Below are positions 21,471 to 31,827 of a stretch of 64,000 nt of DNA, in pieces. The stretch comes from Hippophae tibetana (Eukaryota > Streptophyta > Magnoliopsida > Rosales > Elaeagnaceae): the NCBI GenBank assembly GCA_037013495.1, contig CM072805.1, positions 13,984,601 through 14,048,600 of the forward strand, written 5' to 3'. Position 1 is the first letter of the stretch, and each line of letters begins with the position of its first letter. Position numbers and translations under genes: made by a program. The notes beneath the pieces were generated by a model, which was not told the origin of the DNA, did not search any database, and saw only the letters and a list, made by a program, of their open reading frames with translations.

Positions 21471-22690
21471 TACTCATATCCTTAACTTTCTAAAAGATGG
21501 GGACATACTTGAAGACCAGAAGTAGGTGAAAGAAATCAAGTCTAAGGTAGGTCAATACTTGATGTAAAATAATAGATTGTACAGAAAATAGCCCTTTGAT
21601 CTAAACTCTTATGCATAGCTATAGAGTGGTATGAAAAAAATCATGTTTAAAGCTTATGAGAGAGAATGCATCTCCCATTGTGGAAGAAGAAAGCTACCCC
21701 AATGAATTATGAGATAGGGTTACTACTAGCCAACAATGTTAGCATATTGCACATGGTAGAACCAGGTATGTGATAAATGTCAAAGGTTCATCCCATTTTC
21801 TCATATGCCACCCACCATAATGATGGGGATAATTAGCCTATGGTCAATCTACAAATAAGGATTGGATATAGTAGGACCCCTACCATAGGCAATGGGTACA
21901 AAAGGTTCTTATTAGTTGCCATAGATTATTTCTCCAAATGGATTGAAGTAGAGACCCTTGGAAGAATAAGGGAAGATGAAGAAATTCAATTCATCTAGAA
22001 GTCCATATTTTTTCATTTCAGCTTGCCTAAAGAACTCGTTATTGATAATGGAAGACAATTCACTAGTCATAACATCAAATAATTCGCTATTAAGTGCAAC
22101 ATCAAAAAATTTGATTCAACTCCATATTACCATAAGTTAACGATCAGGTACACTCTTCAAACAAAATGAGTACTCAATTTATTAAAGATGAAATTAGAGA
22201 ATGGTAAAGGAATAGGTTGAGGAGCCTCTTGGGGTATTATGGGCCATCAAAACTAGTCCTAGAGGTAACACTAATGAGATAGGATCTCATGTGTATGGGA
22301 CTAAATTTGTAATACCAATTGAGATGATAATTTCAATTATAAGATAAACCCTAACTGAAGACCAAAACACCTCAAATAGAGAAATTGATCTGGTTATAGT
22401 AGAGGAAAAAAAGAAATGAAGCCTTGAGAAGAATGAGTGAATAGAAAAGGAATGTGAAATATTATTACAATAAAGTCTTACACTTTAAATCATTCATCAT
22501 ATGTGATTGGGTTCTCAAAAGTGTCTTAACCAAAAAAAAAAGAATGGATGGCTTGAAATTTGGATGCAAATTAAGAGGGCCCATATCAAATAATTACAAT
22601 TACACTAGGTGAGGCTTACTTATTAAAAGTGTCGAAGGATTTGTAGATAGCACGAGCTTTAATTATCACTTGTAATGTACTTTGATTTAA
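21470..22690 (+). pseudogene. Tat integrase relic
   Basis: The zinc-binding region near 21640-21790 keeps CDKCQRFIPFSHMPP, while the expected His in the first part is Tyr (AYERECISHCG). The core follows as LDIVGPLP, then FLLVAIDYFSKWIEVETLGR and LPKELVIDNGRQFTS, then TPYYHKL (about 22115). These carry the DDE-type Asp blocks but lie in more than one frame with TAG stops. The C-terminal part toward 22690 is readable only in pieces. Integrase would insert the DNA copy into the chromosome. Confidence 0.75.
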
Positions 22691-22764
22691 AATTTATTTT
22701 CAATGTATCACCTTATATATATGTAATAACATTTGATGATCAAAGATTCTATCACCAATGCATA

Positions 22765-23950
22765 TTGGAGCTAATCACCATGGTTAGGAACTAGGTACAA
22801 AAATCTGACATATGATATTAGAGTTGATCACCTCACTTATAGACCGGGTAAAGCATTTTCCCTTAAAATTTCATGTCCCAAGCTGATCACCTTGGTCAGG
22901 AACCAAGTAGAGCATTCTCATAGATGATATTAGAGAGTTAATCATCACCTCATTCATAAAACCAAGTAGAACATTTTGCCTTAAAATTCCATGTCATAAG
23001 CTGATCACTTCTATCAAAAACTAAGTAAAGTTTTCTAATAGATGATATTAGAAAGTCGATCACCTCGGCCATAGACTAGCTAGAGCAATATCCCTTAAAA
23101 CTCTATGTCATGAGCTGATCACTTCGGTTAGGAACTAGGTAGAACACCCTGATAGATGATATTAAAGTTGATTATCTTGTTCATAGACCATATATAATGT
23201 TCTCCCTTAAAATTCCATGTCACAAGTTGATCACCTCAAATAAAAACAAGGTAGAGCATTCTTACATATGATATTAGAGAGTTGATCACCTTGATTATGG
23301 ACCAAGTATAAGGTTTTCCCTTAAAATTCCATATCACGAGATGATCAGCCCAGTCAGGAACTACTTTGAGTGCTCAGATAGATGATATTAGATTTCATCA
23401 CCTAGATAATAGACTAAGTTGAGTGCTCTACCTTAAAATTTCATGTCATAACTTGATCACCTTGGTCAATAACTAGGTATATGGCTCTGACAAATGATAT
23501 CAGAGAATTGATAGATGATCACATCGGTCATAAACCAAGTTGAGTGCTTTGACATATGATATTAGTGTGTCAACCACCTCAATTATAAACCAAGTAGATT
23601 ATTCTCCCTTAAAATTCTAGGTCATGTACTCATGACTTCGACAAGGAATCAGATAGAGAACTCTGATAGATGATTTTAGAGTTGATCACCTTGATTAGGA
23701 ACTAGGTAGAGCATTATGATAGATTATATTATAGAGTTACTCACCTTGCTTATAGACTATATAGAGCACTCTTCGTTAAAATTCCATGTCACAAGTTAAT
23801 CACCTTGATTGGGAACTATGTAGAACACTCTAACAGATGATATTAGAGAGTTGATCACCTTGGTCATAGACCAAGTATATCACTCTCCCATAAAATTTCA
23901 TGTCTTGAGCTGGTCACCTCAGTCATAGACCATGTACAACATTCCAAAAA
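22765..23950 (+). repeat. 115-bp tandem repeat block, about 10 units
   Basis: Imperfect direct repeats, recognisable by GATGATATTAGAGAGTTGATC (starts near 22925, 23041, 23155, 23267, 23383, 23666, 23836), CATAGACCAAGTAGAGCA and TTAAAATTCCATGTCA. Each unit itself has two half-units built on TGATCACCT. It lies between integrase and the antisense ORF, where Tat/Retand and Ogre elements often carry such arrays. No coding potential seen. Confidence 0.85.
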
Positions 23951-24119
23951 TTTATTTATTCCACCTACTCGAGCTATGACAATTGTCCTAGTTAGACTAT
24001 TGGTTTATTACATTGATTGAGCTTCATAATTCCATTCTATTGAAATTAAAGTTACATTGATCGAGCTTAAAAATATTTACAAGTTTATTAGTAAGGAGCT
24101 CAACATCCCAAAATTACTA

Positions 24120-24337
24120 AGAATCCTTAAGATGTTTAGATGCACGACCAATGTCTGGGTTGTTTTCCTCTTCCATTAAGAGTAACAACTAGGCTTGAAT
24201 CTTAACAACTTCCTTGGAAATATTTTCTCCTACCTCGGTGGAGGCTAATGTTGAGTTAACAATTGAATGTCCTAATTCCTCAACAACACCTATCACCTTA
24301 AGGAATGCTCCTTTAGGTCACTTCATGTAAAATATTT
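24120..24337 (-). pseudogene. Tat antisense ORF, C-terminal piece
   Basis: On the minus strand the reading KVIGVVEELGHSIVNSTLAS, TEVGENISKEVVKIQA and LLLLMEEENNPDIGR is open over about 200 bp apart from one TAG and looks helical. It is the end of the antisense ORF whose other parts lie at 31828-33094 and 38926-40051. It is cut at 24337 by the Athila-like insertion. Confidence 0.55.
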
Positions 24338-25773
24338 TGATAAGAGTCAAATTATTGCATTTTTGTTATGATTTAAATGTTGATATTTGTGAGAAAATTG
24401 TGTTTATTTGATAATTTAATCCACAAATGTCATTTCATAGGTATTTCGTGTTTAAAGTGCAATTTCAGGTAAAATGATAATTTTGGAGAAGTTTGGGACA
24501 AAGTTCAATGATCAGGATTGAACAAAAATAAAAAGAAAACAAAGTTTCAAAATTTGGAAATCCTGCCGTCGGCGAGAATTATCTCGCCGACGGCGAAATT
24601 CTTACAAAGAGCATGGCGAAAATCTTCTCGAGAGCATGGATTTTGGTAGATGCAAATCTCACCGCTGGCCAAATAATCTCGCCACCGGCTAGACACCTTT
24701 AGCCGCCGACCAAATTATCTAGCCACCGGCCAGAATCAGAGGAACAAAAAATTTTATTTTCCAGAAATCTCGCCACGGCGAGAATAATGTCACCGCCGAC
24801 GAGTTTCGTCCGAAAACATATTTTTTATGTTGTTTTGTTCCAAAATTGCACCCAAAACCTTAGATCTATATATACAATATGATGGAGAAAGAGGCATATG
24901 ATAGAGAGAGCAGATCTGAGTCATTTTTGGAGGAGAAAAGGCAATTTTGGAGAGAAAGTTTGGAGAAGCTTGAAGGATCATCACCATTGTTGCTACCAAG
25001 TCTTCATCTTCAAGAGTTTTTCATCTCTTCTCCTTAGCTTTTATTTTTTGCATTTTATTCAAATTTTTTATTCATGGATTCAATTGAGATAATGTTGTTC
25101 TTATTTCTATTATGAACTAATTCGTTTTTGCTAAGGCTATGATGTAGTTGAATCAAGAAAATCTGATTTATTTTGTTATTATTATATGAGTTCATTTTTT
25201 TCAAGTTGAGTATTTATTTCCATGCTTAATGCTTTTAAATTTCTGGCCAAGATTTAGATGACTTGTTGCATTATATTGAGATCGAGAGGAGATGTGTAAT
25301 GAATGCTTCTTGTGATAAATACCGTATGTTGAATGCGAGTGTGAGAACTAATGCATGATGTATGTGGTTATTCTAGAAATTCCACAAATCGTAATGTGCT
25401 TGTTTGTGATTAAATATTCATAGAAATATAGTTGGTTTTCATAGATAAGTAATTCTAATATAACTCGAGAGAGAGTATTAGGTAAATTTGGGTTTTTCAA
25501 CCATCACTTTTAGGTTTGATTCTCATATAACATGACTTGAAATAGGATTGAATTGATTTAGCAAAATCAAATGCCTTAGCATTTTTAATCATTTGTGAAC
25601 AACATTCAATTGTGTTATTTGCTTCTTAAATAATTTCAATAATTCGGTTTTCAAATAAAATTAGGATTAGTCAATTTTGGTACTTAGTAACACCATTCCT
25701 TGTGGATTCAATATCCGTAATCTTGTACACTTTACTACTTGAACGATTCGTACACTTTCGAAAATACGCATCA
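24338..25773 (+). repeat. Athila-like 5' LTR
   Basis: Paired with 30406-31822. It contains a CG-rich inverted-repeat cluster (24565-24805) in otherwise AT-rich sequence and a TATA-like TATATATACAATATG (about 24867-24881) upstream of the likely transcription start. ORFs within it (24790-24999 minus, 24898-25092 plus) are not genes. Confidence 0.9.
24565..24594. repeat. Perfect 13-bp hairpin in LTR
   Basis: GCCGTCGGCGAGA, loop ATTA, then TCTCGCCGACGGC: a perfect inverted repeat. Related CTCGCCG/CCGGC motifs recur to about 24805. The 3' LTR copy near 30630-30665 has a decayed stem. Confidence 0.85.
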
Positions 25774-25778
25774 AGTTT

Positions 25779-25797
25779 TTTGCGCCGTTGTCAGGGA
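25779..25797 (+). other. Athila-like primer-binding site
   Basis: TTGCGCCGTTGTCAGGGA, five bases after the 5' LTR, resembles TGGCGCCGTTGCCGGGGA (tRNA-Asp type), the usual site in Athila-like elements. Confidence 0.8.
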
Positions 25798-25976
25798 GTG
25801 GTTTGGTTTTATTAATATCGATAATACATAATCTTAGTTTTAATTTGAAGTTAATTTGCTTTATCATTGTTTCATTTTTAATTTTGTTTATTTTTCTCTT
25901 TTATTTTATTTATCATAAAAAAGGTAACTTTGTGTTGTTTTTGTGCTAGTTGATTTTCTGGTTGTAGGATTTTTGT

Positions 25977-27287
25977 ATGAGACGTACAAGAAGTCTTAAC
26001 CTTCTTCCATTTGATCCGGAGATTGATAGAACATATAGGCATCTAAATCGAGAGAGAAGGCGTTCAACCTCAGCTCCTAATAGACAATCATCCATGGATC
26101 CACCATTTGTTGAGGGAGGTGGAAATCGTAGAGCTTTGAGGGATTATGCTGCGCCTAATGTTGCTGGAACTACTTCGGGTATAAGGAGGCCAACTGTTCA
26201 AGCCAAAAACTTTGAGATAAAACCATCCTTTATCCAAATGGTTCAATCAAATCAGTTTGGGGGAATGTCAAAGGATGATCCAAATGCACATATTGCTTAT
26301 TTTCTGGAGGTGTGTGATCTTTACAAGATAAATGGTGTGTCTAAAGATGCTATAAGATTAAGGGTTTTTCCTTTTTCAATTCAAGATAAAGCCAAGGAGT
26401 GGCTAAACTCATTACCACCGGGATCAATTACAACATGGAATGAGTTGGTTCAGAAATTCTTGCCCAAGTTCTTTCCTCCTGCTAAGACGGAAAAATTGAG
26501 GAATGAAATCACATCTTTTACACAATATGACCAAGAATCATTGTATGAAGCTTGGGAAAGATTCAAAGAAATGTTGAGGAAGTGCCCACATCATGGTATA
26601 CCAATTTGGCTGCAAGTCTCTACATTTTATAATGGGTTGGTTTCAAGCTATCGGGAAATGATTGATGCTGCTGTTGGAGGATCTTTAATGGGAAAAACAT
26701 CGGAGGATGCTCATGAGTTGTTAGAGTTTATGGTAGAAAACAAAAATCAGTGGCATTCAGAGCAGGTAACTGCAAAAAGACCAGCAGTAGTGCATGAAAT
26801 TGATTCAGTGAATGCTTTGTCAGCTCAAGTTGCTATTCTTTCAAGAAAGATGGATTCTTTGTCATCCAAATTAGAATCCAAACCAACTGCACAATGTGAT
26901 TTATTTGGTGGAAATCATGTTAGTATCGAGTGCCAAGTTGGAAATACATTTACTTCACCAAATGCTGAGCAAGCAAATTATGTTTCAAATTTCCAAAAAC
27001 CTCAATATAACCCATATTCCAACACCTACAATCCAGGTTGGCGAAATCATCCAAATTTGTCATGGGGAAATAACCAAGGGGGATTCAAACCATCATCGTC
27101 TTCCTACCAACCCCAAGAGAAGAAACAAACAAATTTGGAAGGGGAATTTTGGGAAAGTTCATTGAGGAGACAAGAACAAATTTTAGAAATCAAGAGGCAA
27201 TCAACATGGACATCCAAAACCAACTGGGGTAGCTTTCAAAGCAGATTGCAGAAAGGTCTCAAGGATCGTTGCCTAGTGACACAATAA
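25977..27287 (+). pseudogene. Athila-like gag (436 codons, 3' frameshift)
   Basis: ATG 25977 lies about 200 bp after the primer site and opens a long frame. The N-terminus is basic (RRTRSLNLLPF). Residues about 95-220 are a Retrotrans_gag domain: SKDDPNAHIAYFLEVCDLYK, VFPFSIQDKAKEWLNSLPPG, KFFPPAKTEKLRNEITSFTQ, ESLYEAWERFKEMLRKCPHH, STFYNGLVS. The zinc knuckle near residue 305 reads CDLFGGNHVSIEC, with Phe in place of the second Cys, and the Asn/Pro/Tyr-rich tail (NPYSNTYNPGWRNHPNLSWG) follows. From about 27140 the family-like reading shifts to another frame, and a TAG interrupts it near 27228 before protease, so gag and protease are no longer continuous. The 26896-27165 ORF is partly that other frame. 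Confidence 0.85.
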
Positions 27288-28012
27288 ATCCCAAAGAGCA
27301 TGCAAAGGCTATCACATTGAGAAGCGGTAAAGAACTTGAATGGCAGGGGAAATCAGAGAAAAAGATGGAAGAATCTAAAGAAAAGCCATCAAGATCCCAA
27401 GATGTTCAACCTTCCCCAAATGCAAAATATGAGCCTCCTATCCCATATCCTCAAAGATTGAATAAGAAAAAGCTTGATAATAAATTTGATAAATTTCTAG
27501 ATATTTTTAAGAAATTGCATATTAACATTCCTTTTGCAGAGATGTTGGAACAAATGCCCAAGTATGCAAAATTCATGAAGGAAATTCTATCAAAGAAGAG
27601 GAAGCTGGGAGATTATGAAACTGTCATGCTAAATGAGGAGTGCAGTGCAGTTCTTCAAAGAAAACAGCCACAGAAATTGAAAGACCCAGGGAGTTTTACT
27701 ATACCTTGTACTATAGGAAGTTGCAATTTAGATAAAGTCTTATGTGATTTAGGAGCAAGCATTAATTTGATGCCACTTTCTGTTTTCAGGAAACTAGGCC
27801 TGGGAGAAGTGAAGCACACTTCAATCTCTCTAAAATTAGCAGATCAATCAGTGAAATATCCTCGAGGGGTAATTGAGGATGTTTTAATTAAAGTCGACAA
27901 ATTTATTTTCCTTGTAGATTTCATGGTGCTTGACATGGAGGAAGATAGAGAGATACCGTTGATATTGGGGAGACCGTTCCTTGCAACTGGAAGAACATTG
28001 ATTGATGTTTAG
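27269..28012 (+). CDS. Athila-like protease region (open reading piece)
   Basis: Begins in an open frame without an ATG (TTG at 27269) because it was originally continuous with gag. It starts with the conserved EHAKAITLRSGKELE block, a Lys/Glu/Pro-rich linker, then FDKFLDIFKKLHINIPFAEM. The retropepsin follows: FTIPCTIGSCNLDKVLCDLG, active site DLGASIN (about residues 168-174; DLGA is usual in Athila), VDFMVLDM, and IPLILGRPFLATGRTLIDV. A TAG at 28010 ends the frame, where Gln is usual, and the reading continues at 28034. It probably makes no protein alone. Confidence 0.8.
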   Translation: MPSDTINPKEHAKAITLRSGKELEWQGKSEKKMEESKEKPSRSQDVQPSPNAKYEPPIPYPQRLNKKKLDNKFDKFLDIFKKLHINIPFAEMLEQMPKYAKFMKEILSKKRKLGDYETVMLNEECSAVLQRKQPQKLKDPGSFTIPCTIGSCNLDKVLCDLGASINLMPLSVFRKLGLGEVKHTSISLKLADQSVKYPRGVIEDVLIKVDKFIFLVDFMVLDMEEDREIPLILGRPFLATGRTLIDV

Positions 28013-28033
28013 CAAGGAAAGCTTATTCTACAG

Positions 28034-28375
28034 GTGCAAGATGAACAAGTGACTTTTGATGTTTTTGAAGCAATGAAATTTCCAAGTGAGGAACATTCTT
28101 GTTTTCGAATTAACACTCTTGATAGGTTAATCTCGGAAACTTTTGAGGAGAGAACTCCATTGCTACCACTAGAAGCTTACCTTGTGAAATCTACAACAAA
28201 TGAGATGGATGAAATGGGGAATGATGCTTATGAGAATGCCCGAATATACAAGGACAAGATGAAGGTTTGGCATGATAAGCACATTTTAAGGCGAAACTTT
28301 GAGGTGGGACAGAAAGTGCTGCTTTATAATTCTCGTCTCAGACTTTTTCCAGGAAAGCTAAAATCTCGTTGGTGA
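28034..28375 (+). CDS. In-frame fusion: protease-RT linker joined to integrase C-terminus
   Basis: The first about 65 codons ([35 protein letters not shown]) are the Athila linker after protease. Without any change of frame they pass near 28215-28225 into [20 protein letters not shown] and [20 protein letters not shown], the C-terminal part of integrase. RT, RNase H and the integrase zinc and DDE parts are absent. A TGA at 28373 follows KSRW; the rest of the integrase end (KVFPYGAVEISHETKGTF, VNGQRLKQYFDGEF) is readable in the same frame to about 28530. The internal deletion is therefore in frame. Confidence 0.8.
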   Translation: MQDEQVTFDVFEAMKFPSEEHSCFRINTLDRLISETFEERTPLLPLEAYLVKSTTNEMDEMGNDAYENARIYKDKMKVWHDKHILRRNFEVGQKVLLYNSRLRLFPGKLKSRW

Positions 28376-30405
28376 GTACCTTTTCTAGTAACCAAGGTGT
28401 TTCCTTATGGAGCAGTTGAGATTAGTCATGAAACAAAGGGAACTTTCAAGGTGAATGGACAACGGTTGAAGCAATATTTTGACGGAGAATTCAGCAAGCA
28501 GAAAGATTCTCTAGAGTTACAACAACTGCAGTAAAGAATGACAGAAAGTCTAGCTAATGACTATAATTTAAAGCACTTAATGGGAGGTAACCCATCAGAT
28601 TTTTTTTCTCATCTTTTATCTCATTTTATTTTAGCAATTTTAAATTTTAAATTTTAGCTTAAATTTTAAGTTTTGGTGAATTATTAGTTAGATTTTAAAT
28701 TCTGCACTTCATTTTATGATAATTTTATTTTTAATTAAATTTGCTTATTTTATTTGTCTTGTAGGTAAAAAAAAAAGCCATTTGTAGTTTTTCTTTCTTA
28801 CATTGAGGACAATGTAAGGTTTTGGTTGGGGGTGCGGTAAACGGTAAATCTTTTCTTTGTTTCAATTTTTAGTAGTTTTGTTTCTGTGTTTATTTGCGTT
28901 TAATTTTGATTTTCCATTTATTTTTTTGCATTTTGATTTAATTTCTTTAATTTCTTTTATTTCTTTATTGTCTTATTTTTATTTTTATTTTTATTTTATT
29001 TTATTTTTTCTCATTTGCATTTTACTTATTTTAATTTGCACGTTGATGATAATAATGTGATTGTGATAACAAGTAGCTATTAGAAGACATTAAATTTTGC
29101 TTCAGTTTAAAGATAATTTTAAATGTTGATTTTACCTAGTTGGTGACTCTTTTGGTATGTGGTACGATTTGGTTGATTAGTCTAAATGCTTAGAGAAGTC
29201 TTATGTGCGAATTTTTCATGGACATTTTTGTGATCTCAACAAACTCTAGAAATCATTTGAAAACCTCTTGAGGTGAAATAATTTGGAATTGCATTGTTTA
29301 GGATATGATGTAGGCCATTTTTGGATTGATTGTGCCATTTTAAGCCTACCTTGTTATCCTTATATCACTAGTGTCCTCTTTGAGTCTATTTAAATATATT
29401 GTTAGCCTTACGTTTCTTTCTTTTTCCCTTCTATAACCTACCTTTTATTTAGCCAAAAAATATATATATATATATATAATTCCTACCTTATTTGTTAAGA
29501 GCACTTAATTTTGAACACAAACTTTTCAAGAGAATTTGGAATAAGGATGGAATAAAAAATATAAAAAAATTCTTTCACATATATTGGAAGAAATTGGTTG
29601 GGGGTTATGTCTTTTCAAGAGCAATTGGAGTAAGGATGAAAAAAAAATCTTCCACATATATTGGAAGAAATTGGTTGGGATTATGTTAAAAAAAAGCCTT
29701 CACATTCTAGTAAATAAAAGAGTGTTAGTGATGGATGTACTGAGGTGAAAGATTGAGGAAGAATTTTGTTTATATTTGGAAAAATGGGTTATGATCATAA
29801 GAAACAATTTGCGTTAAATGGTGTTACTCTTTTACTTAATTGGTTGTGATTAATCTAATAAGTGCTCTTATTTGTATTTTGATCCGAAGTGGTGTATTTT
29901 CCTTCATTAGTGGAGAGAGGTTTGAAAAGTGAGCCTATGGAGTTTGAGATTTCACCTTTTTTGTTTGTGGATGTTGTGCATAATATTATCTGGGTATTAT
30001 GGCTATTGGTTTGTGGTTTGATGGATGTTTAAGAGTCAATAACAAAAGTGAAATTGGCATTTGAGATTTCTTAAAGCTTAGGTGACATTTAATCAATCTA
30101 TGTGTTAATTTGTTATTTACAATTTTTGAGACATTTGTGCAAATTAATTGTTGTGTGATTTTATTGTTTTGAGATAGGATAGTTATAAGTAAGATGTTTG
30201 TGGGTATCATCACTAGAAGCCCTCACGAGACTACAACTCGTCCTACTAGGGCCGCCTAGGGGTTTAGAGGCTCATTGCATACACTTAATGTAATTTTGTA
30301 AATAGAATAAATTTTCTTTGAATTTTTCTCTTAATGTATCCTTTGAATTTATTAAATAGATCGCTTTTCTTGCTAGAGACTAGCAAGAAGCTAGTTTGGG
30401 GTTGT
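28376..30405 (+). other. Athila-like integrase end and long 3' untranslated region
   Basis: After the integrase tail come TGGGAGGTAACCCATC (28581-28596), a hairpin at 28797-28818, and T-rich sequence. A short duplication at 29501-29690 contains ATATTGGAAGAAATTGGTTGGG twice, next to a (TA)n tract at 29459-29478. A segment at 30201-30300 is shared with the LARD-like element (37051-37140). A purine-rich tract AGCTAGTTTGGGG abuts the 3' LTR. ORFs 28857-29060, 29492-29689 and 29986-30213 are not genes. Confidence 0.65.
28797..28818. repeat. Conserved 3'-UTR hairpin
   Basis: CTTACATTG, loop AGGA, CAATGTAAG: a perfect 9-bp stem followed by a GGTTTTGGTTGGGGGTG tract. The same stem-loop with a similar G-rich tail occurs at 35620-35639 in the LARD-like element. 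Confidence 0.8.
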
Positions 30406-31822
30406 TGATAAGAGTCAAATTATTGCATTTTTGTTATGATTTAAATGTTGATATTTGTGTGAAAATAGTGTTTATTTGATTATTTAATCCACAAATGTCA
30501 TTTCACAGGTATTTCGTGTTTAAAGTGCAATTTCAGGTAAAATCATAATTTTGGACAAGTTTGGGACAAAGTTCAATGATCAGGATTGAGGGAAAATAAA
30601 AAGAAAACAAAGTTTCAAAATTTGGAAATCCCGCCGCCAGCGAGATGATTCTCGCCGACGGCGAAAATATTCTCGAGAGCACGGATTTTGGCAGATGAAA
30701 ATCTCGCCGTTGGCCAAATAATCTCGCCGCCGGCTAGACAGCTTTAGCCGCCAGCCAGAATCAGAGGAACCAAAAATTTTATTTTCCAGAAATCTCGCCG
30801 CAGCGAGAATAATGTCACCGCCGGCGAGTTTCGTCCGAAAACATATTTTTTATGTTGTTTTGTTCCAAAATTGCCCCCGAAACCCTAGATCTATATATAC
30901 AATATGATGGAGAAAGAGGAGCACAGTAGAGAGAGGAGATCTAAAACATTTTTGGAGGAGAAAAGGCAATTTTGGAGAGAAAGTTTGGAGAAGCTTGAAG
31001 GATCATCACCATTGTTGCTACCAAGTCTTCATCTTTAAGAGTTTTTCATCTCTTCTCCTTAGCTTTTATTTTTCTGCATTTTATTCAGATTTGTTATTCA
31101 TGGATTCAATTGAGATAATGTTTGTTCTTATTTCTATTATGAACTAATTCGTTTTTGCTAAGGCTATGATGTAGTTGAATCAAGAAAATATGATTTATTT
31201 TGTTATTGTTATATGAGTTCATTGTTTTCAAGTTGAGTATTTATTTCCATGCTTAATGCTTTTAAATTTCTGGCCAAGATTTAGATTATTTGTTGCATTA
31301 TATTGAGACCGAGAGGAGATGTGTAATGAATGCTTCTTGTGATAAATACCGTATGTTGAATGCGAGTGTGAGACCTAATGCATGATGTATGTGGTTATTC
31401 TAGAAATTCCATAAATCATAATGTGCTTGTTTGTGATTAAATCTTCATAGAAATATAGTTGGTTTGCATAGATAAGTAATTCTAATATAACTCGAGAGAG
31501 AGTATTAGGTAAATTTGGGTTTTTCAACCATCACTTTTAGCTTTGATTCTCATATAACATGACTTGAAATCGGATTGAATTGATTTAGTGAAATCAAATG
31601 CCTTAGCATTTTTAATCATTTGTGAACAACATTCAATTGTGTTATTTGCATTTAGTTTTAAGTTAATTTGCTTCTTAAACAATTTCAACAATTCGGTTTT
31701 CAAATAAAATTAGGATTAGTCAATTTCGGTACTTAGTAACGCCATTCCTTATGGGTTCGATATCCGTACTTTTGTACACTTTATTACTTGAACGAGTCGT
31801 ACACTTGCGAAAATACGCATCA
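30406..31822 (+). repeat. Athila-like 3' LTR
   Basis: Matches 24338-25773 throughout with scattered substitutions and a few indels, for example a shortened CG-rich block. Target copy TATTT follows at 31823-31827. Confidence 0.92.
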
Positions 31823-31827
31823 TATTT

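Larger units (their letters stand above)
24338..31822 (+). mobile_element. Complete Athila-like LTR retrotransposon, internally deleted
   Basis: A 7485-bp element with 1436- and 1417-bp LTRs (24338-25773, 30406-31822) starting TGATAAGAGTCAAATT and ending ATACGCATCA, flanked by an exact 5-bp target duplication TATTT (24333-24337, 31823-31827). PBS follows the 5' LTR and a purine-rich tract precedes the 3' LTR. Gag and protease are readable. RT, RNase H and the integrase core are missing: the protease-RT linker is fused in frame to the integrase C-terminal part. The LTRs are still close by eye, so this is probably one of the younger insertions. It interrupts the Tat antisense ORF. Confidence 0.92.

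Noticed and set aside
22765..23950. Regular repeats that could suggest a CRISPR array
   Set aside because: Units are 115 bp, imperfect along their whole length and have no unique spacers; the context is a plant retrotransposon.
25922..25966. Possible GT-AG intron just before the Athila gag ATG
   Set aside because: About 45 nt is shorter than normal plant introns and no splicing signal beyond GT/AG is visible.
28857..29060. Hydrophobic 67-codon ORF looking like a membrane protein
   Set aside because: Encoded by T-rich 3'-UTR sequence with (TTTTTA)n; Phe/Leu content follows from base composition.
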